This document shows, in pieces, positions 25,490 to 34,101 of a DNA stretch of 64,000 nucleotides. Position numbers and translations under genes: made by a program. Origin of the DNA: Comamonas fluminis. GTDB lineage: Bacteria; Pseudomonadota; Gammaproteobacteria; Burkholderiales; Burkholderiaceae_C. Each line of letters starts with the position of its first letter. Position 1 is the stretch's first letter. The notes below the pieces were generated by a model. The model saw only the letters and a program-made list of their open reading frames with translations, searched no databases and was not told where the DNA came from. The stretch covers positions 4,353,501 through 4,417,500 of the forward strand of contig NZ_CP066783.1 in assembly GCF_019186805.1 (NCBI RefSeq), written 5' to 3'.

Positions 25490-26623
25490 TCAGACGCCAA
25501 TATCGTCCAGCGCCTTGCGCAGATGGCCGGTGGTGCGTTCGGTGTTGTGCCACTTTTCCAGCCCGAACAGGCCCAGGCGGAAGGTCTTGAAATCAGGCCC
25601 TTCATCACACATCAACGGTACGCCCGATGCGGTTTGCAGCCCCACCTTGGCAAAAGCACGGCCGCTTTGAATTTCAGGGTCTGTGGTGTAGCTGACCACC
25701 ACGCCCGGCGACTTGAAGCCCTCTGCCGCCACACTGGGGAAGCCGCGCGACTCCAGCAATGCGCGCACGCTTTGGCCCAGTGCAATCTGTTCATCGCGCA
25801 CCTTGGCAAAGCCATATTCACGCGTTTCCAGCATCACATCGCGCAGGCGCAGCAGTGCATCGGTAGGCAAGGTCGTGTGATAGGCATGCTGGCCTTTTTC
25901 ATAGCCTTCGGCAATCTGCATCCACTTCTTCAGATCGCAGGAGAAGCTGGAGCTTTGCGTGTGCTCAATCGCCTCACGCGCACGCTGCGACAGCATGATC
26001 ATGGCGCAGCAGGGAGAGCTGCTCCAGCCCTTTTGCGGCGCAGAGATCAGCACGTCCACGCCGGTCTTTTCCATGTCTACCCACATCGCACCCGAGGCCA
26101 CGCAGTCCAGCACAAACAGCGCGCCCACTTCGTGCGCCGCATCGGCGATGGTGCGCAGGTACTCGTCGGGCAGCAGGATGCCGCTGGCTGTTTCCACATG
26201 CGGGGCAAACACCACCTTGGGGCGCTCCACGCGAATGGTCTCGGCCACATCGGCAGCGGGGCATGGTGCCCAGGCGTCCTGCGCACCTTCGCCCTGCTTG
26301 CGCGCCTTGCAGACGACAGAGCCGCCGCCCAGACCGGCATCGGCGTCGAAAATCTGCGTCCAGCGGTAGCTGAACCAGCCATTGCGCACAATCAGCACTT
26401 TTTCGCGATTGGCAAACTGGCGCGCCACGGCTTCCATGCCAAAAGTGCCGCTGCCCGGCACCAGCACGGCGGTGTGGGCGTGGTAGACCTCTTTGAGCAC
26501 GCCCAGAATGTCCTGCATCGCACCGACAAACTTTTTGGACATGTGATTGAGCGCCCGGTCGGTGTACACCACCGAGAATTCGAGCAGGCCATCGGGATCG
26601 ACGTCGGGAAGCAGTCCAGGCAT
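25490..26623 (-). CDS. class V aminotransferase (alanine/serine-glyoxylate type)
   Basis: PLP enzyme of 377 aa, fold type I class V. The PLP lysine is in LISAPQKGWSSSP and the aspartate that pairs with the ring nitrogen in LFVLDCVASGAMW; PGSGTFGMEAV forms the phosphate cup. It resembles alanine-glyoxylate, serine-pyruvate and aminoethylphosphonate aminotransferases; the amino donor is not certain. GGAG precedes the ATG at 26623. A terminator separates it from the carboxylase gene upstream, so it probably has its own promoter. Confidence 0.8.
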   Translation of the reverse strand: MPGLLPDVDPDGLLEFSVVYTDRALNHMSKKFVGAMQDILGVLKEVYHAHTAVLVPGSGTFGMEAVARQFANREKVLIVRNGWFSYRWTQIFDADAGLGGGSVVCKARKQGEGAQDAWAPCPAADVAETIRVERPKVVFAPHVETASGILLPDEYLRTIADAAHEVGALFVLDCVASGAMWVDMEKTGVDVLISAPQKGWSSSPCCAMIMLSQRAREAIEHTQSSSFSCDLKKWMQIAEGYEKGQHAYHTTLPTDALLRLRDVMLETREYGFAKVRDEQIALGQSVRALLESRGFPSVAAEGFKSPGVVVSYTTDPEIQSGRAFAKVGLQTASGVPLMCDEGPDFKTFRLGLFGLEKWHNTERTTGHLRKALDDIGV

Positions 26624-26723
26624 GAAATATCTCCATTCACCCGGGCCAAACGCCGGGTTTTGTTCTCTTGATAACCCAGCTTATCACGCGTTTTAAGGCT
26701 CCCAAAAATTCTCAAAAAACATA

Positions 26724-26756
26724 GCTTCAAGCGCCTTCAGATAAAGCGCTTGAAGC
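26724..26756 (-). terminator. terminator of the carboxylase gene
   Basis: Perfect 11-base inverted repeat GCTTCAAGCGC / GCGCTTGAAGC around an 11-base loop, followed on the minus strand by GTTTTTTGAG. It ends transcription 23 bases after the carboxylase stop. The AGCGC core and flanks make it another member of the small dispersed repeat family. Confidence 0.8.
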
Positions 26757-26778
26757 CATTTTCATCATCGTTGAACAC

Positions 26779-29700
26779 TTACCAGGTATCGACAAAACCT
26801 GCGGCCACATCGCGCAGGCGCGCCCCCGCCAGCCCCTGCACCAGCCAGACACGGGTATCGGCGGGGTCAATCACGGCATCAATCTCCAGTGTGGCGGCCA
26901 TGTGCATGGCTTCGCCGTGCGCATACTGCTGGGCCAGCAGCTTCTGAAACAGCGCTTCGCGCTCAGGGCCTTCGGGCAGGGCTTCCAGCTCTTTGCGAAA
27001 ACCCAGCCGCACCGCGCCTTCCAGCCCCATTGCGCCAAATTCACCCGTGGGCCAGGCCACGTTGAAGATGGGCGCGTGAAAGCTGCCAGCCGTCATGCCC
27101 ATCGCCCCCAGGCCGTAGCCCTTGCGCAGCACCACGCTGAAGTACGGCACGCGCAGCTTGGCGGCCATCACAAACAAGCGGCTGACATGGCGCACCTGGG
27201 CGGTTTTTTCAATCTCCGGCCCCACCATGAAACCGGGGGTATCAACCAGGCTGATGATGGCAATGCCATGCGCATTGCACAGTTGCATGAACCGCGCCGC
27301 CTTGTCCGCCGCGTCGGCATCAATCGCGCCGCCCAGGTGGCCGGGGTTGTTGGCCATCAGGCCCACAGGCCGCCCTTCGATGCGGGCCAGCGCGGTGTGA
27401 ATACCCAGGCCAAAGCCGGTGCGCAGCATCAGCAGGCTGCCTTCATCCACCAGACCCGACATGGCCGCACGCGTGTCGTAAACGCGCAAACGGTTCTCTG
27501 GCACCACATGCCGCAGCTGGCGCGAATCGGGTGCAGACCATTGGCTGGTGCGCCCCTGAAAGAACGACAGATAGTGCCTGGCAGCGGCCACGGCCTGCGC
27601 TTCATCGTCCACCAGAATGTCGATCACGCCGCTGGCATGCTGCACGCTGGCCGGCCCCACCGCTTCGGGCTTGAAAACACCCAGCCCGCCGCCCTCAATC
27701 ATGGCCGGGCCACCCATGCCGATATTGCTGCTGCGGGTGGCGATGATGACGTCGCTGCAGCCCAGCAGCGCCGCGTTGCCCGCAAAGCAGCGCCCATGCG
27801 TGATGCCCACTACGGGCACCACGCCCGACAGCGCGGCATAGGCCGCAAAGGTGTGCACATGCAACCCCGCCACCACGGGCGTATCGGTATCGCCGGGGCG
27901 GCCACCGCCGCCTTCGGCAAACAGCACCACGGGCAGCTTTTGCTGCAGGGCAATACCCAGCATGCGGTCGGTCTTTGCGTGGTTGCGCGCACCTTGCGTT
28001 CCAGCCAGCACCGTGGCGTCGTAAGACATGACGATGGCACGCGATTTTTCTTCACCAAACTGCGCCGCGTTGATGGAGCCAATGCCTGTCACCATGCCAT
28101 CGGCTGGCGTGTTGGCAACCAAGTCCTCCAGACTGCGGCGGCGCGTTTGTGCGGCAATGGCCAGCGCGCCGTATTCGATAAAGCTGCCTTCATCGCACAG
28201 GTCGGCAATGTTCTCGCGGGCACTGCGACTGCCCTGTGCATGACGTTTGGCCATGGCTTCGGGCCGCGCCGCATCCAGCGTGAAAGCATGGCGATCTTTC
28301 ACGCGCTGCAAGTCTGCGCGGATGTGCGCCGGGTCTTGCACCTGCTGGGCCAGTTCGGCATGGGCGGCGTCGCCCTGCGCAGCATCCAGCAGCAGCAGGG
28401 GCTGGCCCTGCACCACATAAGAGCCCGGTTGCACCAGACACTGCTGCACGGTTCCCGCACGCTCGGCCAGCAGCACATGCTGCATCTTCATGGCTTCGAG
28501 AATGCCTAGCTCTGCGCCCTTGGCCACCACATCACCGGCGGCCACCGACCACTGCACCACCTTGGCGGGCATGGGAGCGAGCACTGCATTTTCAGGAGCT
28601 GGCTGCGCTTGATCTGTAATGCTTTCCAGAGAGTTTTGCGTAGATTCAGAGACAGAATAAGCGCTATCAGCTATTATTTTTGCAGCATCCAACAGCTCTG
28701 GCAACACCTCTTCCAGCCAGCGCGTATGCACTTGCTGCGTCTGCATCTCGGGCCGCTGCGCCAGCGCTTGCAGCAAGTGGACATTGCTTGCCAGGCCGCC
28801 AATACGTGTGTCGGCCAGCGCACGCTGAGAGCGGCGCAGCACATCCTCAAAACGTGGCGCGTTGCTGTGCACGATGAGCTTGGCCAGCAAGGTGTCGTAA
28901 TGCGGCGAGGGGCTTGCGCCCTGCTGCGCATGGCTGTCGATGCGAATGCCCGGCCCTTGCGGCCAGCGCAGATCGCTGATGCGGCCGCTGCCGGGGCGCG
29001 ACTGCCCTTGTGCATCCAGCGTTTCAGCGTTGATGCGCCACTGCATGGCATAGCCGCGCGGCTGCGGTGGCTGGCTCACATTCAGGCCCAGATCGAAAAA
29101 ATGATCGCCCGCAGCAATCGCAATCTGCGCCTGCACCAGATCCACACCAAAGACCTCTTCGGTAATCGTGTGCTCCACCTGCAGGCGCGGGTTGGCTTCG
29201 ATGAAAACATAGGGCAGAGACGGGCTGTTCAAATCCACCAGAAATTCAAACGTACCCAGGCTTGCGTACCGAATTTCGGAGGCCATGCGCAGCGCATCTT
29301 GCGTAATGCGTTCGCGCAGCGGCTGCGGCAAGCTGGGGCTGGGCGCAATTTCCACCAGCTTCTGAAAGCGCCGCTGCAGCGTGCATTCACGCTCGCCCAG
29401 CGCCAGCGGCCATTCGCTGCCGTCGCCCAGAATCTGCACCTCGATATGGCGCGCGCCAGTCATCAGCCGCTCGACATAGACCCCATCAACACCAAACGCA
29501 GCCTGCGCCTCGCTACGGCAGCGTTCATAGGCAGCAGCCACCTCATCCGCACGGGTCACGGCGCGCATGCCGCGACCGCCGCCGCCGCCAATGGCTTTGA
29601 TCATGATGCCGCAAGCACCATCGGCCTGCTGCTGCACAAAAAAGTCTTGCGCCTGCGCCAGCGTCACCGCCTCCTGGCTGCCGGGCATCAGCGGCACACC

Positions 29701-30075
29701 GCACTGCTGGGCCAGCGCACGGGCTTTGGCCTTGTCGCCCAGCAGCGCCAGTTGTGTGGGAGTGGGGCCAATAAAGCGCACATTCGCTGCTGCACAGGCC
29801 CGCGCAAAGTCTGCGTTCTCACTCAGAAAGCCATAGCCGGGGTGCAGTGCTTCACAGCCATGAGTTTGGGCAATTTCCAGCAAATGCGCGCCATCCAGGT
29901 AGGCTGCGGGGCCACTTGCGTTCAGTGCCACTGCCTCATCGGCGGCTTTGACATGCGGGGCATCCGCATCGTCTTGCGCATACACGGCCAGACTGGGAAT
30001 GCCCAGTTCGTGCAGCGCACGAATGACGCGCAGGGCAATCTCACCACGGTTGGCAATCAGGACTTTTTCAAACAT
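26779..30075 (-). CDS. single-chain acyl-CoA carboxylase (BC-BCCP-CT)
   Basis: 1098 aa combining three activities: biotin carboxylase (about 1-450, ATP-grasp loop IGGGGGRGMRAV, LQVEHTITEEVFG), biotin carrier domain with the biotinyl Lys at about 530 in LEAMKMQ, and carboxyltransferase (about 590-1098). This order and size match the homohexameric single-chain long-chain acyl-CoA carboxylases (LCC) known from mycobacteria and some proteobacteria. The neighbouring CoA ligase suggests that an imported acid is activated and then carboxylated. The linker before the carrier domain (about 464-480) is encoded by a dispersed repeat. The ATG at 30075 lacks a clear ribosome binding site. Confidence 0.88.
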   Translation of the reverse strand: MFEKVLIANRGEIALRVIRALHELGIPSLAVYAQDDADAPHVKAADEAVALNASGPAAYLDGAHLLEIAQTHGCEALHPGYGFLSENADFARACAAANVRFIGPTPTQLALLGDKAKARALAQQCGVPLMPGSQEAVTLAQAQDFFVQQQADGACGIMIKAIGGGGGRGMRAVTRADEVAAAYERCRSEAQAAFGVDGVYVERLMTGARHIEVQILGDGSEWPLALGERECTLQRRFQKLVEIAPSPSLPQPLRERITQDALRMASEIRYASLGTFEFLVDLNSPSLPYVFIEANPRLQVEHTITEEVFGVDLVQAQIAIAAGDHFFDLGLNVSQPPQPRGYAMQWRINAETLDAQGQSRPGSGRISDLRWPQGPGIRIDSHAQQGASPSPHYDTLLAKLIVHSNAPRFEDVLRRSQRALADTRIGGLASNVHLLQALAQRPEMQTQQVHTRWLEEVLPELLDAAKIIADSAYSVSESTQNSLESITDQAQPAPENAVLAPMPAKVVQWSVAAGDVVAKGAELGILEAMKMQHVLLAERAGTVQQCLVQPGSYVVQGQPLLLLDAAQGDAAHAELAQQVQDPAHIRADLQRVKDRHAFTLDAARPEAMAKRHAQGSRSARENIADLCDEGSFIEYGALAIAAQTRRRSLEDLVANTPADGMVTGIGSINAAQFGEEKSRAIVMSYDATVLAGTQGARNHAKTDRMLGIALQQKLPVVLFAEGGGGRPGDTDTPVVAGLHVHTFAAYAALSGVVPVVGITHGRCFAGNAALLGCSDVIIATRSSNIGMGGPAMIEGGGLGVFKPEAVGPASVQHASGVIDILVDDEAQAVAAARHYLSFFQGRTSQWSAPDSRQLRHVVPENRLRVYDTRAAMSGLVDEGSLLMLRTGFGLGIHTALARIEGRPVGLMANNPGHLGGAIDADAADKAARFMQLCNAHGIAIISLVDTPGFMVGPEIEKTAQVRHVSRLFVMAAKLRVPYFSVVLRKGYGLGAMGMTAGSFHAPIFNVAWPTGEFGAMGLEGAVRLGFRKELEALPEGPEREALFQKLLAQQYAHGEAMHMAATLEIDAVIDPADTRVWLVQGLAGARLRDVAAGFVDTW
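28657..28672. repeat. dispersed repeat core inside the carboxylase gene
   Basis: ATAAGCGCTATCAGCT, identical over 16 bases to 41025-41040 in an intergenic region. Here it lies within the coding sequence, in the BC-BCCP linker, and adds residues near ADSAYS without breaking the frame. Confidence 0.7.
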
Positions 30076-30085
30076 AGAACTTTCG

Positions 30086-30101
30086 TTTTGATAGCTGCTT
30101 G
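30086..30101. repeat. dispersed repeat upstream of the carboxylase gene
   Basis: TTTTGATAGCTGCTTG, identical over 16 bases to 2688-2703 upstream of the lyase gene. Both copies lie a few dozen bases before a start codon in the middle of an operon, so they form part of the intercistronic leader. Confidence 0.65.
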
Positions 30102-30142
30102 CGCAATCTTTTCAAGGGCTTGAGACCTGTTTCACTCAATAC

Positions 30143-31741
30143 TCAGGGAATGTCTTTGAGCAAACGCCTGAGCACTTTGCCCGCCCCCGTGGCAGGCAGC
30201 GCATCGATAAAACGCAGCTCGCGCGGCGCCTTGTAGCTGGCCATGTGTTCTTTGCACCAGGCCAGCAGTGCATCGGCCTCCACGCTCTGGCCCGGCTTGC
30301 GCACGATGAAGGCGCGCACCACCTCGCCTTTTTGCGCGTCTGGCACGCCAAGTACAGCCGCCTGCGCAATGGCGGGGTGCTTGATGAGAATGGTCTCAAC
30401 CTCTTCAGGGAAGACGCTGTAGCCCGAGACCTTGATCATTTCCTTGAAGCGGCCGATGAAGGTGAGGTAACCGTCCTCATCAAACTTTCCCATGTCGCCG
30501 GTGTACACCCAGCCGTCCTTAAGCGTCTTGGCCGTGGCCTCGGGCTTGTTCCAGTAGCCCTTGAAATTGCCAGGACCGCGAATGATGATTTCGCCCACTT
30601 CACCCGCAGCCAATGGAGCGCCGGTTTCGGGGTCGATCACTCGAATTTCATTGCCCGGCACGGGCTTGCCATGCGTGCCCCAGCGAATGGCATCGCCGGG
30701 CATGAAGGTGTCCATGGTGTGGGTTTCGGACAGGCCGTAGGCCGCCTCGGCAGAGATGGCATGGGGTGCAAATTGCCGCCATTTATTGGCCAAGTCTTCG
30801 GTATAGCTGATGCCAAAGCTGGTCACCGTATTGCGGCGCAGTGCGCTGAAATCCATCTTTTCCACACCCGGCACCTGCATGACAGCCACATTCATAGGCG
30901 CAATGCTGTACCACCAGCTGACGCGGTAGCGCTCTATGGCCTGCGCCACGGCCAGCGGGTCAAAGCGGTGCAGCAGCACGCAAGGCGCGCCAGAGTGCAC
31001 GGGCATGTTCACGCCCATGGACATGCCAGCGATGTGATAGAGCGGCGCCACTGCCAGCAGTACATCCTGCGCGGTCACCTCTGTCACCTCGGAAGCGCCT
31101 GCCGTCTTGTACGCCGCGCTGCCAAAGCTCAGCATCGCACCCTTGGGCAGGCCGGTGGTGCCAGAGGTATAGGTCATCAGCGCCACATCGTCCATCCTCA
31201 CGGCCACGGGCTCAGGCCTTGCGCCGCTGTGCATCACATCCCAGACTGACTGCACGCCTTGCGGCAGCGGCTGCATGGGCGCTTGCAGCTCGGGCGGCAA
31301 GGCCAGCGTGGGGCTGGCGGGCAACCATTCGGCATAACGCACCGCCAGCACATGCGTCAGCGACGTGGTGCTGCGCACCTTGTCCACCACCGGCAGCAGC
31401 ACATCAGCCGCGATGATGATGCGCGCCTGCAGGTCGTTGAGCTGATATTCCAGCTCATGCTCCTTGTTCAGCGGCCCGCAGGGGCAGACGATGGCCCCGA
31501 TTTTCTGCACCGCGTAATGCGCCACGATGTACTGTGGGCAGTTGTTCATGAACAGCGCCACAGGCTCACCTTTTTTCACCCCCAGCTGCTGCAGATGCGC
31601 GGCCACGGCATCGCTGTAGTCATCCATTTGCTGCCAGCTGATGTGCTGGCCGTACCAGATGTAGGCATCGCGCTCGGGATGCTTTTTTGCATTACGACGC
31701 AAAGCCTCAAACAAGGGTGTGAGGGACGCAGAATCAGCCAT
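30143..31741 (-). CDS. acyl-CoA synthetase (AMP-binding enzyme)
   Basis: 532 aa of the ANL superfamily. Visible motifs are A3 (MTYTSGTTGLPKGA), A5-like YGLSETH, A7 YTGDMGKFDEDG, the hinge/A8 GRFKEMIKVSGYSVFP and the A10 Lys in TGAGKVLRRL. It ligates a carboxylic acid to CoA with ATP; the chain length is not predictable. GGAGA precedes the ATG at 31741. It is the first gene of the minus-strand operon with the carboxylase (67 bases apart), divergent from a TetR regulator whose likely operators lie in the shared region. Confidence 0.88.
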   Translation of the reverse strand: MADSASLTPLFEALRRNAKKHPERDAYIWYGQHISWQQMDDYSDAVAAHLQQLGVKKGEPVALFMNNCPQYIVAHYAVQKIGAIVCPCGPLNKEHELEYQLNDLQARIIIAADVLLPVVDKVRSTTSLTHVLAVRYAEWLPASPTLALPPELQAPMQPLPQGVQSVWDVMHSGARPEPVAVRMDDVALMTYTSGTTGLPKGAMLSFGSAAYKTAGASEVTEVTAQDVLLAVAPLYHIAGMSMGVNMPVHSGAPCVLLHRFDPLAVAQAIERYRVSWWYSIAPMNVAVMQVPGVEKMDFSALRRNTVTSFGISYTEDLANKWRQFAPHAISAEAAYGLSETHTMDTFMPGDAIRWGTHGKPVPGNEIRVIDPETGAPLAAGEVGEIIIRGPGNFKGYWNKPEATAKTLKDGWVYTGDMGKFDEDGYLTFIGRFKEMIKVSGYSVFPEEVETILIKHPAIAQAAVLGVPDAQKGEVVRAFIVRKPGQSVEADALLAWCKEHMASYKAPRELRFIDALPATGAGKVLRRLLKDIP

Positions 31742-31846
31742 GGGTGTCTCCTGGGTGTCTTTCTGAAACCGAGTCCTGGCGCCAATTTTCTGACTTTCTC
31801 AGGGATTGCCTTAGGTCAATCTTCGCCTCGGTGTCTTGTCAATGTA

Positions 31847-31879
31847 TACCCACTGGTAGAACATTACTACCCATCGGTA
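31847..31879. promoter_or_regulatory. twin palindromic operator for the TetR regulator
   Basis: Two boxes of the form TACC-N4-GGTA: TACCCACTGGTA at 31847-31858 and TACCCATCGGTA at 31868-31879, exactly 21 bases apart (two turns). With their outer bases they also form one larger dyad (ATACC..GGTAG, then CTACC..GGTAT). They end six bases before the regulator's ATG and lie upstream of the divergent CoA ligase, the expected place for autoregulation plus control of the ligase-carboxylase operon. Confidence 0.7.
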
Positions 31880-31885
31880 TAACGA

Positions 31886-32632
31886 ATGCGACACACGAAA
31901 ACCCTCATGCCCGCAACGTCCAAAAAGACAGGCCAACCCCCTTCTGCACCAGCGGCTCCGCGTGGTCGCCAGCGCTTTCCCACAGCGGGTTCTGACGAGA
32001 AACGCGAGCGCATTCTGAAAGCTGCAGAAGCGCTGTTTGACCGCAACGGTTACGCCAACACCACCATCGAGCAGATCGTGCAATCGCTGGGGGTGACCAA
32101 GCCTTTTGTGTATTACTACTTTCGCAACAAGCAGGAGATTTTCGAAACGCTGTGCTGGACGCCCACCGAGGCCTGTTTCACCGTGCTGGACTTCGCGGCA
32201 GACGCCCCTCGCCCCGCGCATGAAAAAGCGGTGGACGGGTTGCAACGCCTGATTGCCGCCACCATCGCGCATTACCCCGCAGGCTTTTTCCCCTACCGCG
32301 AACCGCAGGCCTTCAGCCCCACCTATCTCAAGGCATCGCGTGCGGTGGCGCAGAAGTTCTACCGCGATTTCTGCGAACTACTGGAGCAAGGCCGCGCCAG
32401 CGGGCACTTTGACTTTCGTGAAACACGCATCACTGCCCAGGCCGCCTGCAGCCTGCCCGGTTTTCTCTACAACTGGTACCAGCCCGGCGGACGCCTGGGC
32501 CCCGCCGAAATGGTGGTGGAACTGACCGAGCTGGCCACACGCGTGCTGGGCCTGCGCATCAAGCCCATCCCGCCCGGCGCAACAACTGCTGCGCGCAAAA
32601 CGACCAAGCGCAAACCATCAGCCACCCTTTGA
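31886..32632 (+). CDS. TetR-family regulator
   Basis: 248 aa with a TetR N-terminal domain (about residues 45-95: ERILKAAEALFDRNGYANTTIEQI, LGVTKPFVYYYFRNKQEIFE) behind an unusually long basic, proline-rich leader of about 40 residues, and a basic tail (TTAARKTTKRKPSATL). The ligand domain is generic. Starts at 31886 or 31907 are both possible. It is divergent from the ligase-carboxylase operon and followed by a LivK-type gene, so it probably regulates uptake and activation of one acidic substrate. Confidence 0.85.
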   Translation: MRHTKTLMPATSKKTGQPPSAPAAPRGRQRFPTAGSDEKRERILKAAEALFDRNGYANTTIEQIVQSLGVTKPFVYYYFRNKQEIFETLCWTPTEACFTVLDFAADAPRPAHEKAVDGLQRLIAATIAHYPAGFFPYREPQAFSPTYLKASRAVAQKFYRDFCELLEQGRASGHFDFRETRITAQAACSLPGFLYNWYQPGGRLGPAEMVVELTELATRVLGLRIKPIPPGATTAARKTTKRKPSATL

Positions 32633-32703
32633 TTTATTGCCCCTTTTCCCTGCCGTAAAGCCGCCACACCACCACCCTTTCCTCATCTTCAGGAGACACC
32701 GTC

Positions 32704-33954
32704 ATGTCCATTCGCTTCACAGCCATCGCTGCAGCGCTTTGCGCCACTGCTCTCAGTGCCGCCCATGCGCAGACCGCAGAGCCCTTCAAGATTGCATTCA
32801 TTGACCCACTCTCAGGCCCATTCGCCAATGTGGGCGAGCTGATGCGCAACCATGTGCTGTATGCCGTTGATGATGTGAATGCCAAGGGCGGGCTGTACAA
32901 CGGTGCCAAGTTTCAGATGCTGCAGTTCGACAGCAAGCTCTCGGCCCAGGAAAGCCAGAGCGCGCTGCAAGCCGCCATTGACCAGGGTGCGCGCGTGGTG
33001 GTGACGGGTGGCTCAGGCTCATCGGTGGTCACGGCGCTGGTGCAGGCTGCGTCGCGCTACAACCAACGCAATCCGGGCAAGGAGGTGCTGATCCTCAACC
33101 ACAGCTCCATCGACCCCGAGCTGACGGGCAAGTCCTGCAGCTTCTGGCATTTCATGTTCGATGCCAACACCGCCATGCGCATGCAGGCGATCTCCAACTA
33201 CATCAAGACCCAGCCAGAGATCAAGAAAGTCTTTCTGCTCAACCAGGATTACGCTCACGGCAAACAGTGGGCGCACTATGGCCGCGACATGGTGGGCAAG
33301 GCCCGACCTGACATCCAGTTTGTGGGCGAAACCCTGCACCCCATGGGCCGCATCAAGGACTTTGCGCCCTATGTCTCCAAGATGAAGGAGGTGGGAGCCG
33401 ACACCGTCATCACCGGCAACTGGGGGCAGGATTTGACGCTGCTGCTTAAATCTGCCGGCGATGCGGGCTACCCACTGCGCTATTTCAACCATAGCGCGGG
33501 AGGCTTTCCTGGCACCGTCACCGCTGTTTCTCAAGCCAAGATTGGCCAAGTCACCTGGGTGGCCGAATGGCACCCCGGCATGGCCGATCGCCCTCTGGCC
33601 GAAGCCCGCGCCAAGGAATACAAGGCCAAGATGAACCAGGACTTTCTGGCCCCGCGCATGGACCTGGTGCCCCGCATGCTGGCCGCAGCCATTGCCAAAG
33701 CACAGTCCACCGAGCCCGTGAAAATTGCCAAGGCGCTGGAAGACATGCCCATGGACACCGTCTTCGGCCCCGTAAAGATGCGCGCCAAAGACCACCAGTT
33801 GCTGCTGCCTCAGGTGGTCAACACCATCGCCCCCGTGGATGGCAAAGCCGTCAAGACAGGCTGGGAAGGCACGAACTACGGATTCAGAACCGATGCGGCT
33901 TACGCCATGCAGCAGGTAGACCTGCCCACCGAATGCCAGATGAAAAGGCCATAA
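32704..33954 (+). CDS. branched-chain amino acid-type ABC substrate-binding protein (LivK-like)
   Basis: 416 aa with a signal peptide (AIAAALCATALSAAHA) and the periplasmic binding fold type I of the LivJ/LivK family (FKIAFIDPLSGPFANVGELM near the mature N-terminus). Such proteins bind branched amino acids, aromatic acids, urea or other small organic acids. AGGAG precedes the ATG. No permease or ATPase genes accompany it, so it must use components encoded elsewhere. Placement behind the TetR gene ties it to the CoA ligase/carboxylase cluster. Confidence 0.87.
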   Translation: MSIRFTAIAAALCATALSAAHAQTAEPFKIAFIDPLSGPFANVGELMRNHVLYAVDDVNAKGGLYNGAKFQMLQFDSKLSAQESQSALQAAIDQGARVVVTGGSGSSVVTALVQAASRYNQRNPGKEVLILNHSSIDPELTGKSCSFWHFMFDANTAMRMQAISNYIKTQPEIKKVFLLNQDYAHGKQWAHYGRDMVGKARPDIQFVGETLHPMGRIKDFAPYVSKMKEVGADTVITGNWGQDLTLLLKSAGDAGYPLRYFNHSAGGFPGTVTAVSQAKIGQVTWVAEWHPGMADRPLAEARAKEYKAKMNQDFLAPRMDLVPRMLAAAIAKAQSTEPVKIAKALEDMPMDTVFGPVKMRAKDHQLLLPQVVNTIAPVDGKAVKTGWEGTNYGFRTDAAYAMQQVDLPTECQMKRP

Positions 33955-33963
33955 GCACAAGCC

Positions 33964-34087
33964 TAAAAACTGGCGTGACCTGACAAAGAGACAGCGAGCA
34001 AGGGCCGCCCCGCAGCGAGGCTGTCGTCGCCCTTCCTTAGCGCGCAGCGCGTAGAGAGAGGGGGAAGCCGCGCAGCGGCTCAGGGGG
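33964..34087 (-). repeat. intergenic repeat family, copy 1
   Basis: Read on the minus strand it runs CCCCCTGAG-CCGC..GCGG-CTTCCCCCT ... ACGACAGCC-CGCTGCGGGGCGGCCCTTGCT ... CGCCAGTTTTTA. It shares this block structure with copies at 35922 and 37201 but is inverted and about 20 bases longer. It fills the whole space between the LivK-type gene and yggS. Confidence 0.75.
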
Positions 34088-34101
34088 TGTCCTCAAGTTC
34101 T

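Noticed and set aside
26902..30123. Very long plus-strand open frames opposite the carboxylase gene (26902-28509 and 28609-30123)
   Set aside because: They are antisense shadows of a GC-rich gene: no domains, no ribosome binding sites, and composition dominated by His, Gln and Arg. The minus-strand carboxylase accounts for the whole stretch.
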